Below, piece by piece: positions 1 through 10,566 of a stretch of DNA of 60,000 bases. The DNA is from Phoronis australis (lineage: Eukaryota; Phoronida; Phoronidae): NCBI GenBank assembly GCA_002633005.1, contig NMRA01000124.1, positions 515,814 to 575,813 of the forward strand. Reading direction: 5' to 3'. The notes beneath the pieces were generated by a model that saw only the letters and a program-made list of their open reading frames with translations, made no database searches and was not told the DNA's origin. The position numbers and the translations under genes are program-made. How positions within the stretch are numbered: position 1 is the stretch's first letter; the number at the start of each line of letters is the position of its first letter.

Positions 1-1422
1 ATAAATGCCTAGGCGTTTATTCTGTAAAGGGGAGCGTGTAAACGGAAAGTAATAGTTTTGGCTACGTAAAGGGCAGCATGAAGATGTACTCTTGTAAGTG
101 AAACAGCCCTTAAGGGTGGATTGGTAGTCCTTCAAAGGACTGCTGTGAATACCTTTATACCTGTTAACAATTGTGTAACAGTCAATCAATATGTGCCAAG
201 TGGAACAAGAAAAATAATGTGCAAGATACTTCCAGACCTCCTTGTGGGATTTTAAGAGGAAATTTTCCGAATAAACACCGCACTATCTGGACACTTGACA
301 CCAGAAGTTGTAACACCAAAAACAAACGTCAATAATACCTGTAGACGTTCATTCGGCATAATTTTTCAAATAAACGCTCACGGGCGTTTCATCGGGTGGG
401 CTTATCTACAGAAAGTCCCGGTACGGCTCTTTCACGCGTTCCTAAAAAGTTTATTCAGGAGAAACTTTCTGTTTTGCGACCAGGAACCAAGATCCAATCT
501 CAGAATTGAGACTTAATCCATTCAGACTCAGACTAAAAACTTTTGCAACTTTACTCGAAGCGTGTCATGCAATTGGTCTCAGGACAGATCGGGACTGGGA
601 AATCCCAAGTAACCGCAGAACATTGCAAACGAAAAGGCAGTTTGTGCCAGTAATTTTTTTCGGAATAAACATTTACCAAAAACGTTGGTAAGACTTTTAT
701 AAACTTTTGAAAAAAGATCGGTTTGCATAGAACAAATCAGTATAATTCGGCAGCAGCCTTCGTTTATACAAACTGCGATAAAATCACGACTAGACTTTTT
801 GTTTGCAAGCTTGATACTAGTACGTTCGTAATTTCGGAACAGTCACTTTTCTTCAGGTGTGCAGGTATGTAGTAAAACACAGAGAGACATAACAAACAAA
901 ACACTAGCTATATTTCGAGATTGCATGTCTCATCATCAGGCAGTAAGTGGAATGAACATAAACATAGCGAAATAAACAGTGTAATACACGTGACAGCGGG
1001 AAGAGGGGCATACAAGCAGAAAGTGTGACTGCAACACACGGTAGAAAGCCCGCAACTCTATCGAAACAGGGCCAGCGTGCGGCACCCACCTGTGAGCTCC
1101 TCACTCAACACACTTTTTTGTGACTTATTGCCTGTTGATGAGACATGCATTCTCGAATTATAGCTACTATTTTAATCTGTCTGTTTGTTATGTCTCCTGG
1201 AGTTTTACTACAAACCTGCACACCTAACGAAAGGAGGCTCTACGAGCGTACCAGTATCAATCTTGCAAACAAAATGTCTAGTCGTGTTTTTAACCTGGTA
1301 CCGTGATCTACTCAATGGTACGAGATTTCTACTTTTATTGATATCAATTCTATCTTTGTAGGTATTTGGCTTAAAATTTACGGAGACTTGCTCTGCTTAA
1401 CTAAATGAGAACTTCTACAAAC
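1..1422 (-). other. Partial intron 3 of the glutamate receptor gene
   Basis: This stretch follows the splice donor of the third coding exon on the minus strand. I looked for the next expected receptor exon (the one with the conserved DSKMGF and GLCDAM-type segments) and did not find it, so it lies beyond the left edge. The only structure seen is the fold-back element at 785-1286. The short open frames here show no family resemblance. Confidence 0.7.
785..1286. mobile_element. Fold-back (inverted-repeat) element, about 500 bp
   Basis: The left arm begins CACGACTAGACTTTTTGTTT and its reverse complement, with few differences, ends the element at 1286. Arms of roughly 165 bp (785-950 and 1120-1286) pair with small gaps and flank a unique centre of about 170 bp. 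The arms include the shared motifs AGGTGTGCAGGT, GAGACATAACAAACA and GCATGTCTCATCA. There is no coding capacity, so this is probably a non-autonomous DNA transposon or MITE-like element. I cannot assign a superfamily. It lies in an intron of the receptor gene. Confidence 0.75.
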
Positions 1423-1655
1423 CTGAACATTTTTCCTTGTAAGCTATATTTTTTTCCGGACCTTCTAAGTGGCAGCTGAACTCTTCCTGCCAAAACTGTT
1501 TGAACCATGGATTCCACTTGTTGTTTTCAGGAGTCAACGAGAAATAGTGATCATCAAACCAACTTAAAGGTGGCGAGTAGAGACGAATAGAAATCCCTCC
1601 CGCGGCAGCTTCGTGCACGTCCTCCACTACGTCCGGTCTATCATTCCACCCGTCA
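1423..1655 (-). CDS. Metabotropic glutamate receptor, third coding exon (Venus flytrap, lobe 2)
   Basis: This exon of 233 nt adds 77 residues to the receptor that starts at 18840. It opens after a TTTTCTAG acceptor with the last base of a serine codon and reads S-DGWNDRPDVVEDV, the class C SDGW(x)DR signature. The Asp and Arg correspond to D318 and R323 of rat mGluR1, which contact glutamate (numbering from memory). It continues through GGISIRL, FDDHYF, NPWFKQFWQEEFSCHL and ends KCS-G at a CAG/GTTTGT donor. NPWF(x)(x)FW and the closing C-x-G match group I receptors. The split glycine at the 3' end is the boundary expected for vertebrate GRM1/GRM5 (from memory). The donor is weaker than consensus. 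The gene continues off the left edge. Confidence 0.94.
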
Positions 1656-1926
1656 CTAGAAAATATGAATGACTTGTAGTGAAATGAGCAATGAAGATTT
1701 TTTAAATCTCAGAAGCTTTAGGGCATAATCACCAGGAACTAAGGGGTGTTATAGTTCAACGCCGGTCCTATAAAAGTAAACTCCCAAAGTTTAAAAATAT
1801 GATTTTGGAAGTTGTACAATGTCTAATGGACTGTGGGAAAGGAATGATGCAACATTACTCTCCCGAGGTTCACGTGACCAAGGCTCAGGGTTTAGCTAAT
1901 CTAAATTACTCAAAATCGAAAAAATA

Positions 1927-2685
1927 GATGATATTTTCACAGTGGGAGCTAATAGCACGATCAGACGTGTAGAAAGCTAGACTACTTGCTTACAACTTAT
2001 TCTACAGATTCACTTTATTTCTATTTTGCCTAAATTTTCAATTGCCTTGGAGTAAAAACATTTTTAACAAGTATAACTCGGCGTTTCGGCTTAAAAGGTC
2101 TCGACCTGCGACCCCGGGCCTCTGACATAGAAAGTACAGTAGTCACAAAGCCGAGGTGAGTCGAGAAAGGTAGATCGATTCATTGAAATGTTTATCCTTC
2201 GGTATGAGATATATATAGATTATTACATGGCGAAGTCGTTATCCCCCGTATTCTAGAGCCCGAGTGGATTTTGGAGAATAATCGCCCAAAGGGGCGTTAG
2301 CCCCGAGGGTGATAATTCTCCAAAATCCACGAGGGTTCTAGATAAGGAGGATAACGACTGAGAACATGTAATAATCTATTTATACCACATACTGAACGAG
2401 AAACATTGCACTGAATCGATCTACCTTTTTCGACTCGCCTCGGCCTTGTAACTACTTTCTATGTCAGAGGCCCGGGGTCGGAGGTCGTGACCTTTTAAGA
2501 AAAGCCGAGCTATTTTTGTCAAATAATGCTTTTACTCCAAACCAATTAAGAATTTAAAAAAATAGAAATAAAGTGAATCTATAAATTAAGGTTTGGCAAC
2601 TATTATAAATTATTACACATTTTATCACGCTAAGCTTCGACCGTGAAAATATCGTCTGCTAAAGTAGGTTACCACTAGTAACTGA
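1927..2685. mobile_element. Long palindromic element, copy A (nearly full length)
   Basis: The two halves are reverse complements over some 300 bp each, with a centre near 2296. Landmarks read outward from the centre on both sides: GATTTTGGAGAATNATC, a TCTAGA-type motif, CGAAGTCGTTATCC (right-hand equivalent GGATAACGACT), TACATG with TAATCTAT, GATCGATTCA, CCGAGGCGAGTCGA, TCTATGTCAGAGGCCCGGG and TTTACTCC. The right end reaches the terminal motif TCAGTTACTAGTGGTAACC (reverse complement at 2667-2685), which also ends copy C. The left end is more decayed. There is no long open frame. It is probably a fold-back MITE; other copies are at 3031, 52484 and 58947. Confidence 0.85.
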
Positions 2686-2914
2686 CTATAATGCTCAAGT
2701 CAGAGGATCCCGACGACACGCATTCAAATTGGAGATAGGTGATTTACAAGTGAGAGAACATGAGAGAAAAATTTCACTAAATTAAAATATCGTTTATATG
2801 AAAATTATGAGTCTTACTTTTCATAGCGTATAAATGTCGGTACAGTGCGCTTTGTTGAACATGCGATTATTGCGCGTGCTCATTTAAGTTTTCTATTTTC
2901 ACGTTCGATGACAT

Positions 2915-2985
2915 TAGCCGCTGAGTGGTGCAGTTGTAAAGTCGACGACCCGAAACTCTTGCGGCCCGGGTTCAAAACTAAATGG
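2915..2985 (+). repeat. tRNA-derived SINE remnant
   Basis: GCTGAGTGGTGCAGTTG resembles a pol III A box, and GGCCCGGGTTCAAAACT, about 40 bp further on, resembles a B box (GGTTCGANNCC). Typical tRNA stems cannot be closed, so this is a SINE head or decayed tRNA copy rather than a working tRNA gene. It sits between palindrome copies A and B in receptor intron 2. Confidence 0.4.
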
Positions 2986-3030
2986 GTTATTACACGTCGG
3001 TTGTATTGGCCGTTCGAGGGTCATATTGTG

Positions 3031-3201
3031 GTATAAAACTAGATTGTTACATGTTCTCAGTCGTTATCTCCCTTATCTAGAGCCCTCGTAGATTTTGTAG
3101 AATTATCGGCCAAGGGACGTTTACCCCCGGGCGATAATTCTCGGGCTCCAGATTACGGGTGATAACGACTTCGCCATGTAATAATCTATATTTATACCGT
3201 G
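3031..3201. mobile_element. Long palindromic element, copy B (central stem only)
   Basis: This copy holds the central stem of the palindrome: a TAGATTGTTACATG and TCGTTATC side, a GATTTTG...AGAATTATCG centre, then GATAACGACTTCGCCATGTA and TAATCTATATTTATACC. The outer parts found in copies A, C and D are missing. Either it is a deletion derivative or the central part mobilises on its own. It lies 345 bp to the right of copy A. Confidence 0.75.
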
Positions 3202-4451
3202 CTCGACTACATAATAATTACTAAGATGAGTGTCTAGTTCATTCAAATGTGAACTTAGGGACCTAAAGATTCGAGCTACACACCCACATAGCAATTTGAG
3301 ATTTGAAGTAAAACTCGAGATTTCCAATTCAGACACGAGCTTTAGTGCTGCGGAGCCTTGGTTGCGGGCGAAAGCTAACAAATAGTGTTCGGTATTACGA
3401 ATTTTCTGTTAGTAATAAATAAGGTTACAAAAGCACAACTCGGCAATATGATCGGCACAAGGTTTTTGGCTTATAGTTGAGACGAATGATGATATATTTT
3501 CACCACCCCTTCTCGGCTAGCCTAACTCTCTGCTTGAGGAACTTAGGGAATATATGTAGTGTTTTGTTAACCGTGATGCAATTGTAATGCTCTTCAACAT
3601 TTTTCAACACAAATGTGGTCACGTGACCTGTACTTTTTCACGTGTGGCTGGTCGCCCGCTATAATATACTCGTGCACAGAATTACTGACAATTATTTTGA
3701 GTTCGTATTCAAAGAAAAGGAAATGCCAAAAAATCGAGTTTGAGTAAAATAACTAAACCACAGGCCCTGATATGCTCAAGGAATCGGCTTGTATTTGTAC
3801 ATGTACATGTTTATGCGCGCACCCAGGGGGCTCGCGGGGAGCTCGTCTTGAGCCGAAGTCGGCAAAAAGGTCCGCCTCAGAGAAACAAAAAGTCCGAAAA
3901 AGTAAAAAAAGCTAGACAAAAGTCCACTAAAAAGACAGGAAGTACCAAAATTCGGCGTATTTACAATTAAAAGCTCTGAACGGTTCCCTGTCTTTTACAA
4001 GAAGGTCCACATTGTCAAAAATTCGACCATCCCCCGCATTTTAGGCAGGGTGAGCGCATGATATACAACGTTCTTTCCTCTGATTTCTGTGTGTTATTGG
4101 CATGTTTGTAACTTCTATGATATACCGAAATCGTCTGCTCGTTTTTGTTCAGGGGTTTATAGTATCCGCCGTCTGATTGGCCAAAGCGCAAGCTTCTAAA
4201 GTCCGAGCGGCATGAATGAAATGGTATTCCACGATTCGGTAGCCGGTTGACAGAACCTCACAGCGGAAGTTTTAGAAGCACATGTATCAGTGCATGGCAA
4301 AGTGATTGCTCAGTGCCGGTTCACCCCCGCAAAAACCAGTCGAGTACATACCCGGGTCATCTGGGCATATCCAGCAAGAATTGTAGAAGTACCGTTTCGA
4401 CGACATATTGCGCTACTAATTTCCGACTGAGTACAGGAATTATTTGTTTAC

Positions 4452-4701
4452 CTTCCTACAAACAGAAAGTGACCCCGAATGCCCAATCTGTCGGTAGACT
4501 GTAATAACTTGCGCACTGTGTCCCCCTGGCAGAAACAAAGTACAACATTTGCTGTCTTGGTGACCTTCAAAGCTTTAATGACTGCGTCAACCTCATCGTT
4601 GGTCGCCGTGGGCGACACCTCTTGGTTTGATGCTATGCAAGCTTGGCCGTCTTTTTTGATGATGTTCTTCAGTTCCTGAATGCCACTTTCACCATATATG
4701 C
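4452..4701 (-). CDS. Metabotropic glutamate receptor, second coding exon (Venus flytrap, lobe 2)
   Basis: This exon of 250 nt has a strong TTCTTGCAG acceptor and a GGAAG/GTAAAC donor. It completes the glycine split from exon 1, adds 82 residues (238-319 of the protein) and ends with two bases of the serine finished by exon 3. It reads G-IYGESGIQELKNII, matching the class C YGESG motif; Tyr239 is the equivalent of mGluR1 Y236. Near the end VVLCFCQGDTVRKLL aligns with the group I CFCEG segment, but the acidic residue (mGluR1 E292) is Gln295 here. It closes with GHFLFVG, the strand before SDGW. No ATG-started frame covers it, so simple ORF calling misses it. Phase agreement with both neighbours makes the assignment firm. 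Confidence 0.95.
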
Positions 4702-6825
4702 CTGCAAGAAAGTGATAAATTTACCGAAGAGAACGGAAGCGCGCAATTGAATGATTATAACACACTGCTCTTGGGCAACTTCTTCATGGTAACACTTTGG
4801 AAGATATTCTAAATTTTCAAACAAATTCCAAATTCTGCTATTCCGACCATTTAAAAACGAAAACAAAAGCACACAATGCGGGACTACCCGACGAACAACA
4901 AGTGTAGAGCCATAACTCCCTGTTTACACACTCAGAGGGTCGTATAAACTTCTTAAACGACGTAGTATACGGCACTAAGGCTGCGCTGGTAACAATCCAA
5001 CAGGGATTATTACCAGCGGATTACACAGCGATAGAACTTTTCTTTTCTTGGAGGTTAGAAAGCGCATTGACATCGCAACACTGGCTGCAGTATAGTATAG
5101 ACATTAAGTCAGACGTTGTTTGAGTAGACTTGCGAACATACGGTCGAAATTAATAACGTAATGAACTCGAACCAATCTTCAGTCTATTGTCGCACCGAAA
5201 GTTATGAAAACACCGGTCGGTAACACCCTGCGCTCACCCATCTACGAGATAAAACGGCGTGACACGTCGGAAAGAAGAAACGGTCGAGTTGTATGGTCGC
5301 GAAAATATTCCCGATTTCAACCGTTCAAAAGTACCGGAAACTGAAAGAAATGTATATTCAAGACAGAGAATTCTATTCGGTTCAGAAGTAACCTGACGAA
5401 TACTTCATCCATTCCGTCAGCATTTTTAAAATTCATTGGTGTCCGAAAGGCGACGAACTTAACATCACACATCTGTGGATGTTTCTCAAGCTTATCCAAC
5501 TTTCTCCCCTCTGAGTTGCACCCACAGCATAGCAGTAATATTTTGTTGAATGGACGAATGGAGTAAAGCAGCCGAGAAAAACTTGACTCGTCGACGGCAA
5601 AGAGCAAGTGCATCACCAACAAAATCTTTGTCACCAATAGCACGAAAGCGAGGCAACAAAAGCACTTGACGGACATTGCGGCGTTTACCGGGTAAATACA
5701 CGAGATTCAAGTGTCGCAGTGTAATCCGGTGCGGCACTATTGTCACACGGCTTCACCTGATCAAAGTCGGACGTGTCTATCTTAAGCAACATATCGCATG
5801 GGACTTTTAGCTGGAAAAGGCGTGCCGAAACGCCTGTCTGCACTCTCATTAGCCGTATACGACAGTCCCATTCAAAAAATTGGTGTGCAGACAGCCCCAG
5901 CACACAGAATCAAACAGTGTAACTCTTGAAATTATGGCTTTGTCACAAACAAATAAGAATCCCTGCAAAGAACTAAAAACAATGCTTCAAGCATAACATT
6001 AGCTGAAAGCAAAAGCCGGGTCGTGGTTTTGTTGTCCTCATAGCGCGCTTCGCACAGGAAATACACTCGGAAAACGAGGCTTGCTGGATTCGCTTAATGG
6101 TCTAGCTTAGGTTTTGCATTTACTATAGGATTTTTAATACCACGGCATCGTTCAAACGATATCTTAAGATACTTTTTTCCGGTTTGATTCAGTTAAACAC
6201 TGCATAACAAAATTTGACCACAAATCACTTTAGTCGAAACTTATTCCTAAAAGGCACTATTTCAACAAATAAACACATATTTTCAAAATAAACAGAATCT
6301 AATGTGGGACTTTCAGAACAACATTTGAATATTGCTGGTGGTGTATCCAAAAAATCGTCACTGTTGAAAGCCAGTGAACACCACTGATACGCAATAAAAG
6401 GTAACAATTTCGTAAAATGTAACAACAACGCATTTTTACGGAGAATTCAATTTCGGAAGCCAATTTGATAGTCCTATTACTTATATCACAAACAATACCG
6501 TACTTGTCGTCCATAGTTCAGAAATTCCATGTTCTAAATTGGTGAAAAAAGGGAAAGGGTATATTTAAAAAGAAAACCAACGATAGCAATAATGGAATTT
6601 TATTACTGATGACCTGTCCGTGTATCAATGCAATGCTTACTTAAAACGTCACTACATTCCGTATGAACGCAAAATCATACTGACATTATTATTCTTAAGC
6701 TGCTGACACCGTTTCCATCGCATTTATCACATTTAGATATAATATATAGAAATGACACCAACTACGCGTTTAGAATAAATAAGCGGAAAATCATCTAGTA
6801 GTCTAGTTTACATTGTTTACTCCGA

Positions 6826-6857
6826 TATGTGTGCGTGTGCGTGTGCTTGTGTGTGTG
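6826..6857. repeat. Imperfect (TG)n microsatellite
   Basis: Short alternating TG tract with CG and CT interruptions inside receptor intron 1. Confidence 0.8.
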
Positions 6858-8083
6858 ATTGAGACTTTATTGCATGAGATATGTTATGCCAGTGAATGTT
6901 AATTATGTACGACAGCTTGAGTGGCAGACTGTCCACTTGCATCATGTCTATTTTCGACTACTGCGTCCGTAATGCATTCACACGCATGATGGATTACTTT
7001 TTGCTTACCCTGAAATCCATCAAGGTGGGCTCTCCTAAGAAATTCTAACAGGCATGCAATTCAAATTCATCTCAGCCCATTGTAGGGGTAAATTAGTGTC
7101 AATATTATCAAAACACATCCCAGAATCCAGGTCGAAAAAAGTCTTCGCCACCATTATCATTCCGGACTCGGCTATTCAGAATCTCTAGGGGCAATAAAAC
7201 AACTATCTTCTCAGCCAAGATCACAAACCTCTAACTAAGTTGTGTTTAGCTACATTTTCCAATTGGGACGCCATTGAATGACTAAGAGCAGGGTTCATAA
7301 AGAACTGCTTTCACTGACCTAGCATGACACTTTCAAAAGGCCTATTGTTTGAGTGATTTAAAACCAACTGCAAAATTCTAAGCCACTACGCGGACTAATT
7401 ACCCACTCTAAACTCCAAATGTGGCGGTACACAGCTGCACTTACTTTGGCGACTTGTAAAAAGCTTTGGATATAGGTAACAACACCCAACTTCTTTGTAC
7501 GTCGAAATCTCATTTGTGTTCTACTCTGTTTGCCATATGATTAAACATAACTCGATATAAACCATAAAATTGCATGAAACACAACTAACGCAGTGAGTTC
7601 TAATGAAGCGCAGACGATGGAAGTCGTTTAAAGGTTTTTTAAATAAGATCCATTTTCTAAGACACCCTGAAAATGAAAAATCAGCATGCAATGGAATTTT
7701 GATATTCTTTCTTTCTCGTGCAACTGAATTAAAACCATTAAAGCCAATAGTAAAAAATCAACTCTACATGTGCTCTTTAAGCAGAACACAAATATCAGAA
7801 CTCTTACAATAACCTTTTCATGTTCTTATTCACTGCCTGATGTCCCTGAGAAAGTCATCGAGTATTACCATATGACTGAAAAAGGCGTAAGAACGCGGAA
7901 CCACTGCTTCTTACTCAAATTTTGAAGATAAGGAAAGGACCTTACAGTACCCCTCGGAAATTGTTATACAATGTTTTCAATAAGTCTTTAGAGGCACGAC
8001 ATTCACTTTTACGCAACCTGGAGTGAATCTGCATTATCAAAGTCAAATCCTGTAAATTACATCAGTTTTTGGCCATAGTAGAG

Positions 8084-8434
8084 TCAAAAAACGGACAATC
8101 GCCGCACAAATAAAAACATTCATGTTGATTCGACGTTTCGTCTATTCATTATCATCAGGTTACATACAAAAAGACACCAAGTGTTGACAAACCAGTCAGC
8201 TAACATTCATGTAGTGAAATGAATGTAACAAGAAATACAGGGAATAGTCCATAGGTCCTCACCATAGCTGTAGGGTCACTGAGCTCTGCACGTTATTCAC
8301 TACGTGGATGTAACCTGACTGGTTTGTCGACATTTGATGTCTAATTGTATGTAACCTGATGATGTCTAAGAAATAGAAGAAACGTAAAATCAGTATGAAC
8401 TTTTTTATTTGTGCGGCGATGGTCTGTTTTTTGA
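8084..8434. mobile_element. Inverted-repeat element, 351 bp
   Basis: Arms of about 135 bp are reverse complements. Each contains CAAAAAAC(A/G)GAC, ATCGCCGCACAAATAAAA, CATCAGGTTACATACAA and GACAAACCAGTCAG. About 70 bp of unique sequence separates them. There is no coding capacity. This is consistent with a MITE or fold-back element inside receptor intron 1; superfamily not assigned. Confidence 0.8.
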
Positions 8435-9805
8435 AAACCTGTCAATTTTTTTGTGTCGCCTACTGCATGACACGTAATATGACAAGAGATAGACTGCACT
8501 TGACTGTCTACGCCGGTTTCGCCGGGACATCAGGCCAAGACACCTGATTGGTTCTCAGTGACGACTTCCGGTCTACAAACCGAGGCGATGTCTTAGATTG
8601 TTGACCTGGCGAAACCAGTGAAGTCAATCAAGTACAGCCTATATCGATATTGGTGATGCAAAAACGTGAAATTATATTATTTCCGGTTTCAGGCGTCTTC
8701 AAATTAAAAATTTTAAATGACATTACTTTCAGTCTACGGATTTCTTGCTATTCAACATTAAAATATTGATTTTGCAATTTACCTAACCTTTAAAACAACG
8801 ACGTTAACTTTGGGCACAAAAGAAGTCATCTTAACGATTTGCGGTAGCATTTAAAAGGAAGCAGACAATACACGTGACACCGTTTATGTCATTTTGGTCT
8901 TGTTCTGCACACAGTAATTTGTTTTAAGACAGCTCTACAATGTGTCGCATAAGGTTTGCAACAATGCTCTGCGCACAAGCACAAGCGCTGTTTACGAGGA
9001 GAGTGGCCATGTAAAGGTGTCGTCATTATTTAGCGGCACTAACGTAGAGCAAAAAAGACAACTATTGTGTAGAGAAGACCAATCGGTGCCCTTGTGGGAA
9101 AGGACAGCCTCTGCTCCTGAGTAACTCGACGTCATTCTCATGAATGAACTAAAATAGACCGGAGCTTCCAACTAGTCTAGTTAACTGGCTGCGTGCTTTC
9201 AATCGAGCTATCGGCAATTGGGATACTGCTTGACAAGTGAAGTGCGAATTGTACATGCTTACAAAATGCACCAGATTCCACGACAACTAGACGAATCGGT
9301 ATATTTCTTTCCCTAACTCGCATCATATTGTCCAGCAATTAGAATATCGATTCACAAATTATATGCTATACCAGTATGTATGACAAATTAGTAGCATTTG
9401 AATTATGAAGTTCCTGTCGCCGACGTATACTAGTCTATTTCTTTTGGCAAAGAACAACCCTGAGGCCTGACGAATTGAAACCGAATGTCATAAGGGGTGT
9501 AGCAATTGTTGAAATATGCCCAAAACTGGTTACTGTAATTGTCTCCAAATTGGAACAGCCACTAGGGGATGCTCTAATCCTTCCGACTGGTGGCAAGGCA
9601 TTGGCGTCACGTACCACCGTGTCAAATTTCATTGAAATCTATGAATGGGTTATCTTAATATCAATCGGAAACATCTTATCTCTATGTTCTAACGGAAGTC
9701 AACACACAGTGGTACCTAGCTGTATTTCGGCGATAGTCTTTAAACAGCTAGCTGGCTGGTTACAAGATCTGCAGTGCCCACTTCGATGTTTTGAGATGCT
9801 GTTCC

Positions 9806-10450
9806 GGCCCGGCGTATCGGGAATCCGGCCCAAATCGGAATATTCTGATTTGGGCCGTTCCGTAACGGAATTCTGATACGGCCGGCCCATATCGGCCGTA
9901 TATTTTTTCATTGAATTCAAAACGTTAAATTGAATACAAATCCTTATAATTCGGTATGTTTTCATACAATCGAGACTTCGTTGCATAGTTTTAATATATT
10001 ACAGATACTCACAACGTTGTGTTGCTATTAAATTTTCAATCTTTGTGCAAGTGAGGTTGACCGAGTATATATTCCAAGTGGCGGTGACTACGGGTTGCAG
10101 GATTTCAAGGCAAATTATTTTCAACATTAAGTTTCTAATTTTTGATGAATTTGAATATAATTGCTTTGTACGAAAAGATCAAGCTATATATGTGTTTTCC
10201 TCGTATTTTGCACCAAATAAAACGGCCTATTGTCGTCGATTTCCATACGGGACACACACTCGACAGCGGCCCGTATCGGAATCGCACAGCGTTCACACCT
10301 TCGGCTTCAAGAAGACACGAATGTAAAGTTCCTAACATCAAACTTTTTGTATGAAGCAAAATATACTTTATAATAAACATTGTGAAATTGTCTGTTTTTT
10401 TCGACTATTTAGGCGACTCCAGTCATCCTACCCGGGATTCCCATACGGGC
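9806..10450. mobile_element. Element with GGCCCG-TATCGGGAAT terminal inverted repeats
   Basis: GGCCCGGCGTATCGGGAATC at 9806 is mirrored by CCCGGGATTCCCATACGGGC ending at 10450. The same motif recurs inside: a perfect palindrome GGCCCAAATCGGAATATTC / GATTTGGGCC around 9827-9858, ACGGCCGGCCCATATCGGCC near 9879, CCATACGGGA near 10243 and GGCCCGTATCGGAATCGC near 10267. The GC-rich motifs stand out against AT-rich filler. It could be one composite element or nested copies of a smaller one. No target-site duplication was recognised. Confidence 0.55.
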
Positions 10451-10566
10451 TCTTGGTGAATTTGAATATTAATTGACATGAAATGAACAATTAATGCGTT
10501 GGCTTGATTTCCCAGGTATTTTTCACAAATTAAAACGGCCAGTCGTCGCTAATTCCAACACGATGG
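10143..10566 (+). repeat. Diverged direct repeat pair, about 115 bp each
   Basis: 10143-10255 and 10456-10566 share, in the same order, TGAATTTGAATAT, a CTTGAT/AGATCAAGCT region, TTTTGCACCAAATAAAACGGCC versus TTTTCACAAATTAAAACGGCC, and GTCGTCG. The copies are well diverged. The first lies inside the GGCCCG element and the second just outside, suggesting two overlapping insertions of one family. Confidence 0.55.

Larger units (their letters stand above)
1656..4451 (-). other. Intron 2 of the glutamate receptor gene
   Basis: This 2,796-bp intron runs from the GTAAAC donor of exon 2 to the TTTTCTAG acceptor of exon 3. It is largely filled by transposon-derived sequence: palindromic element copy A (1927-2685), a tRNA-like SINE remnant (2915-2985) and the core of a second palindrome copy B (3031-3201). 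Copies A and B carry the same stem sequence, so the transcript could form long hairpins within or between them. The rest (3202-4451) shows no recognised feature. Confidence 0.85.

Noticed and set aside
4247-4679. Two plus-strand frames near 4.2-4.7 kb
   Set aside because: They overlap receptor exon 2 in antisense; the minus-strand reading has splice sites and family motifs.
5317-5903. Three overlapping minus-strand frames that could be a frameshifted gene
   Set aside because: Composition is mildly protein-like, but no family or splice pattern could be recognised.
7441-7560. Short basic minus-strand frame ending at a GTAAGT in receptor intron 1
   Set aside because: About 30 codons, no family match, and it would disrupt the in-phase join of receptor exons 1 and 2.
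9475-9876. 133-codon plus-strand frame
   Set aside because: No recognisable domain; the second half is inside the GGCCCG element.
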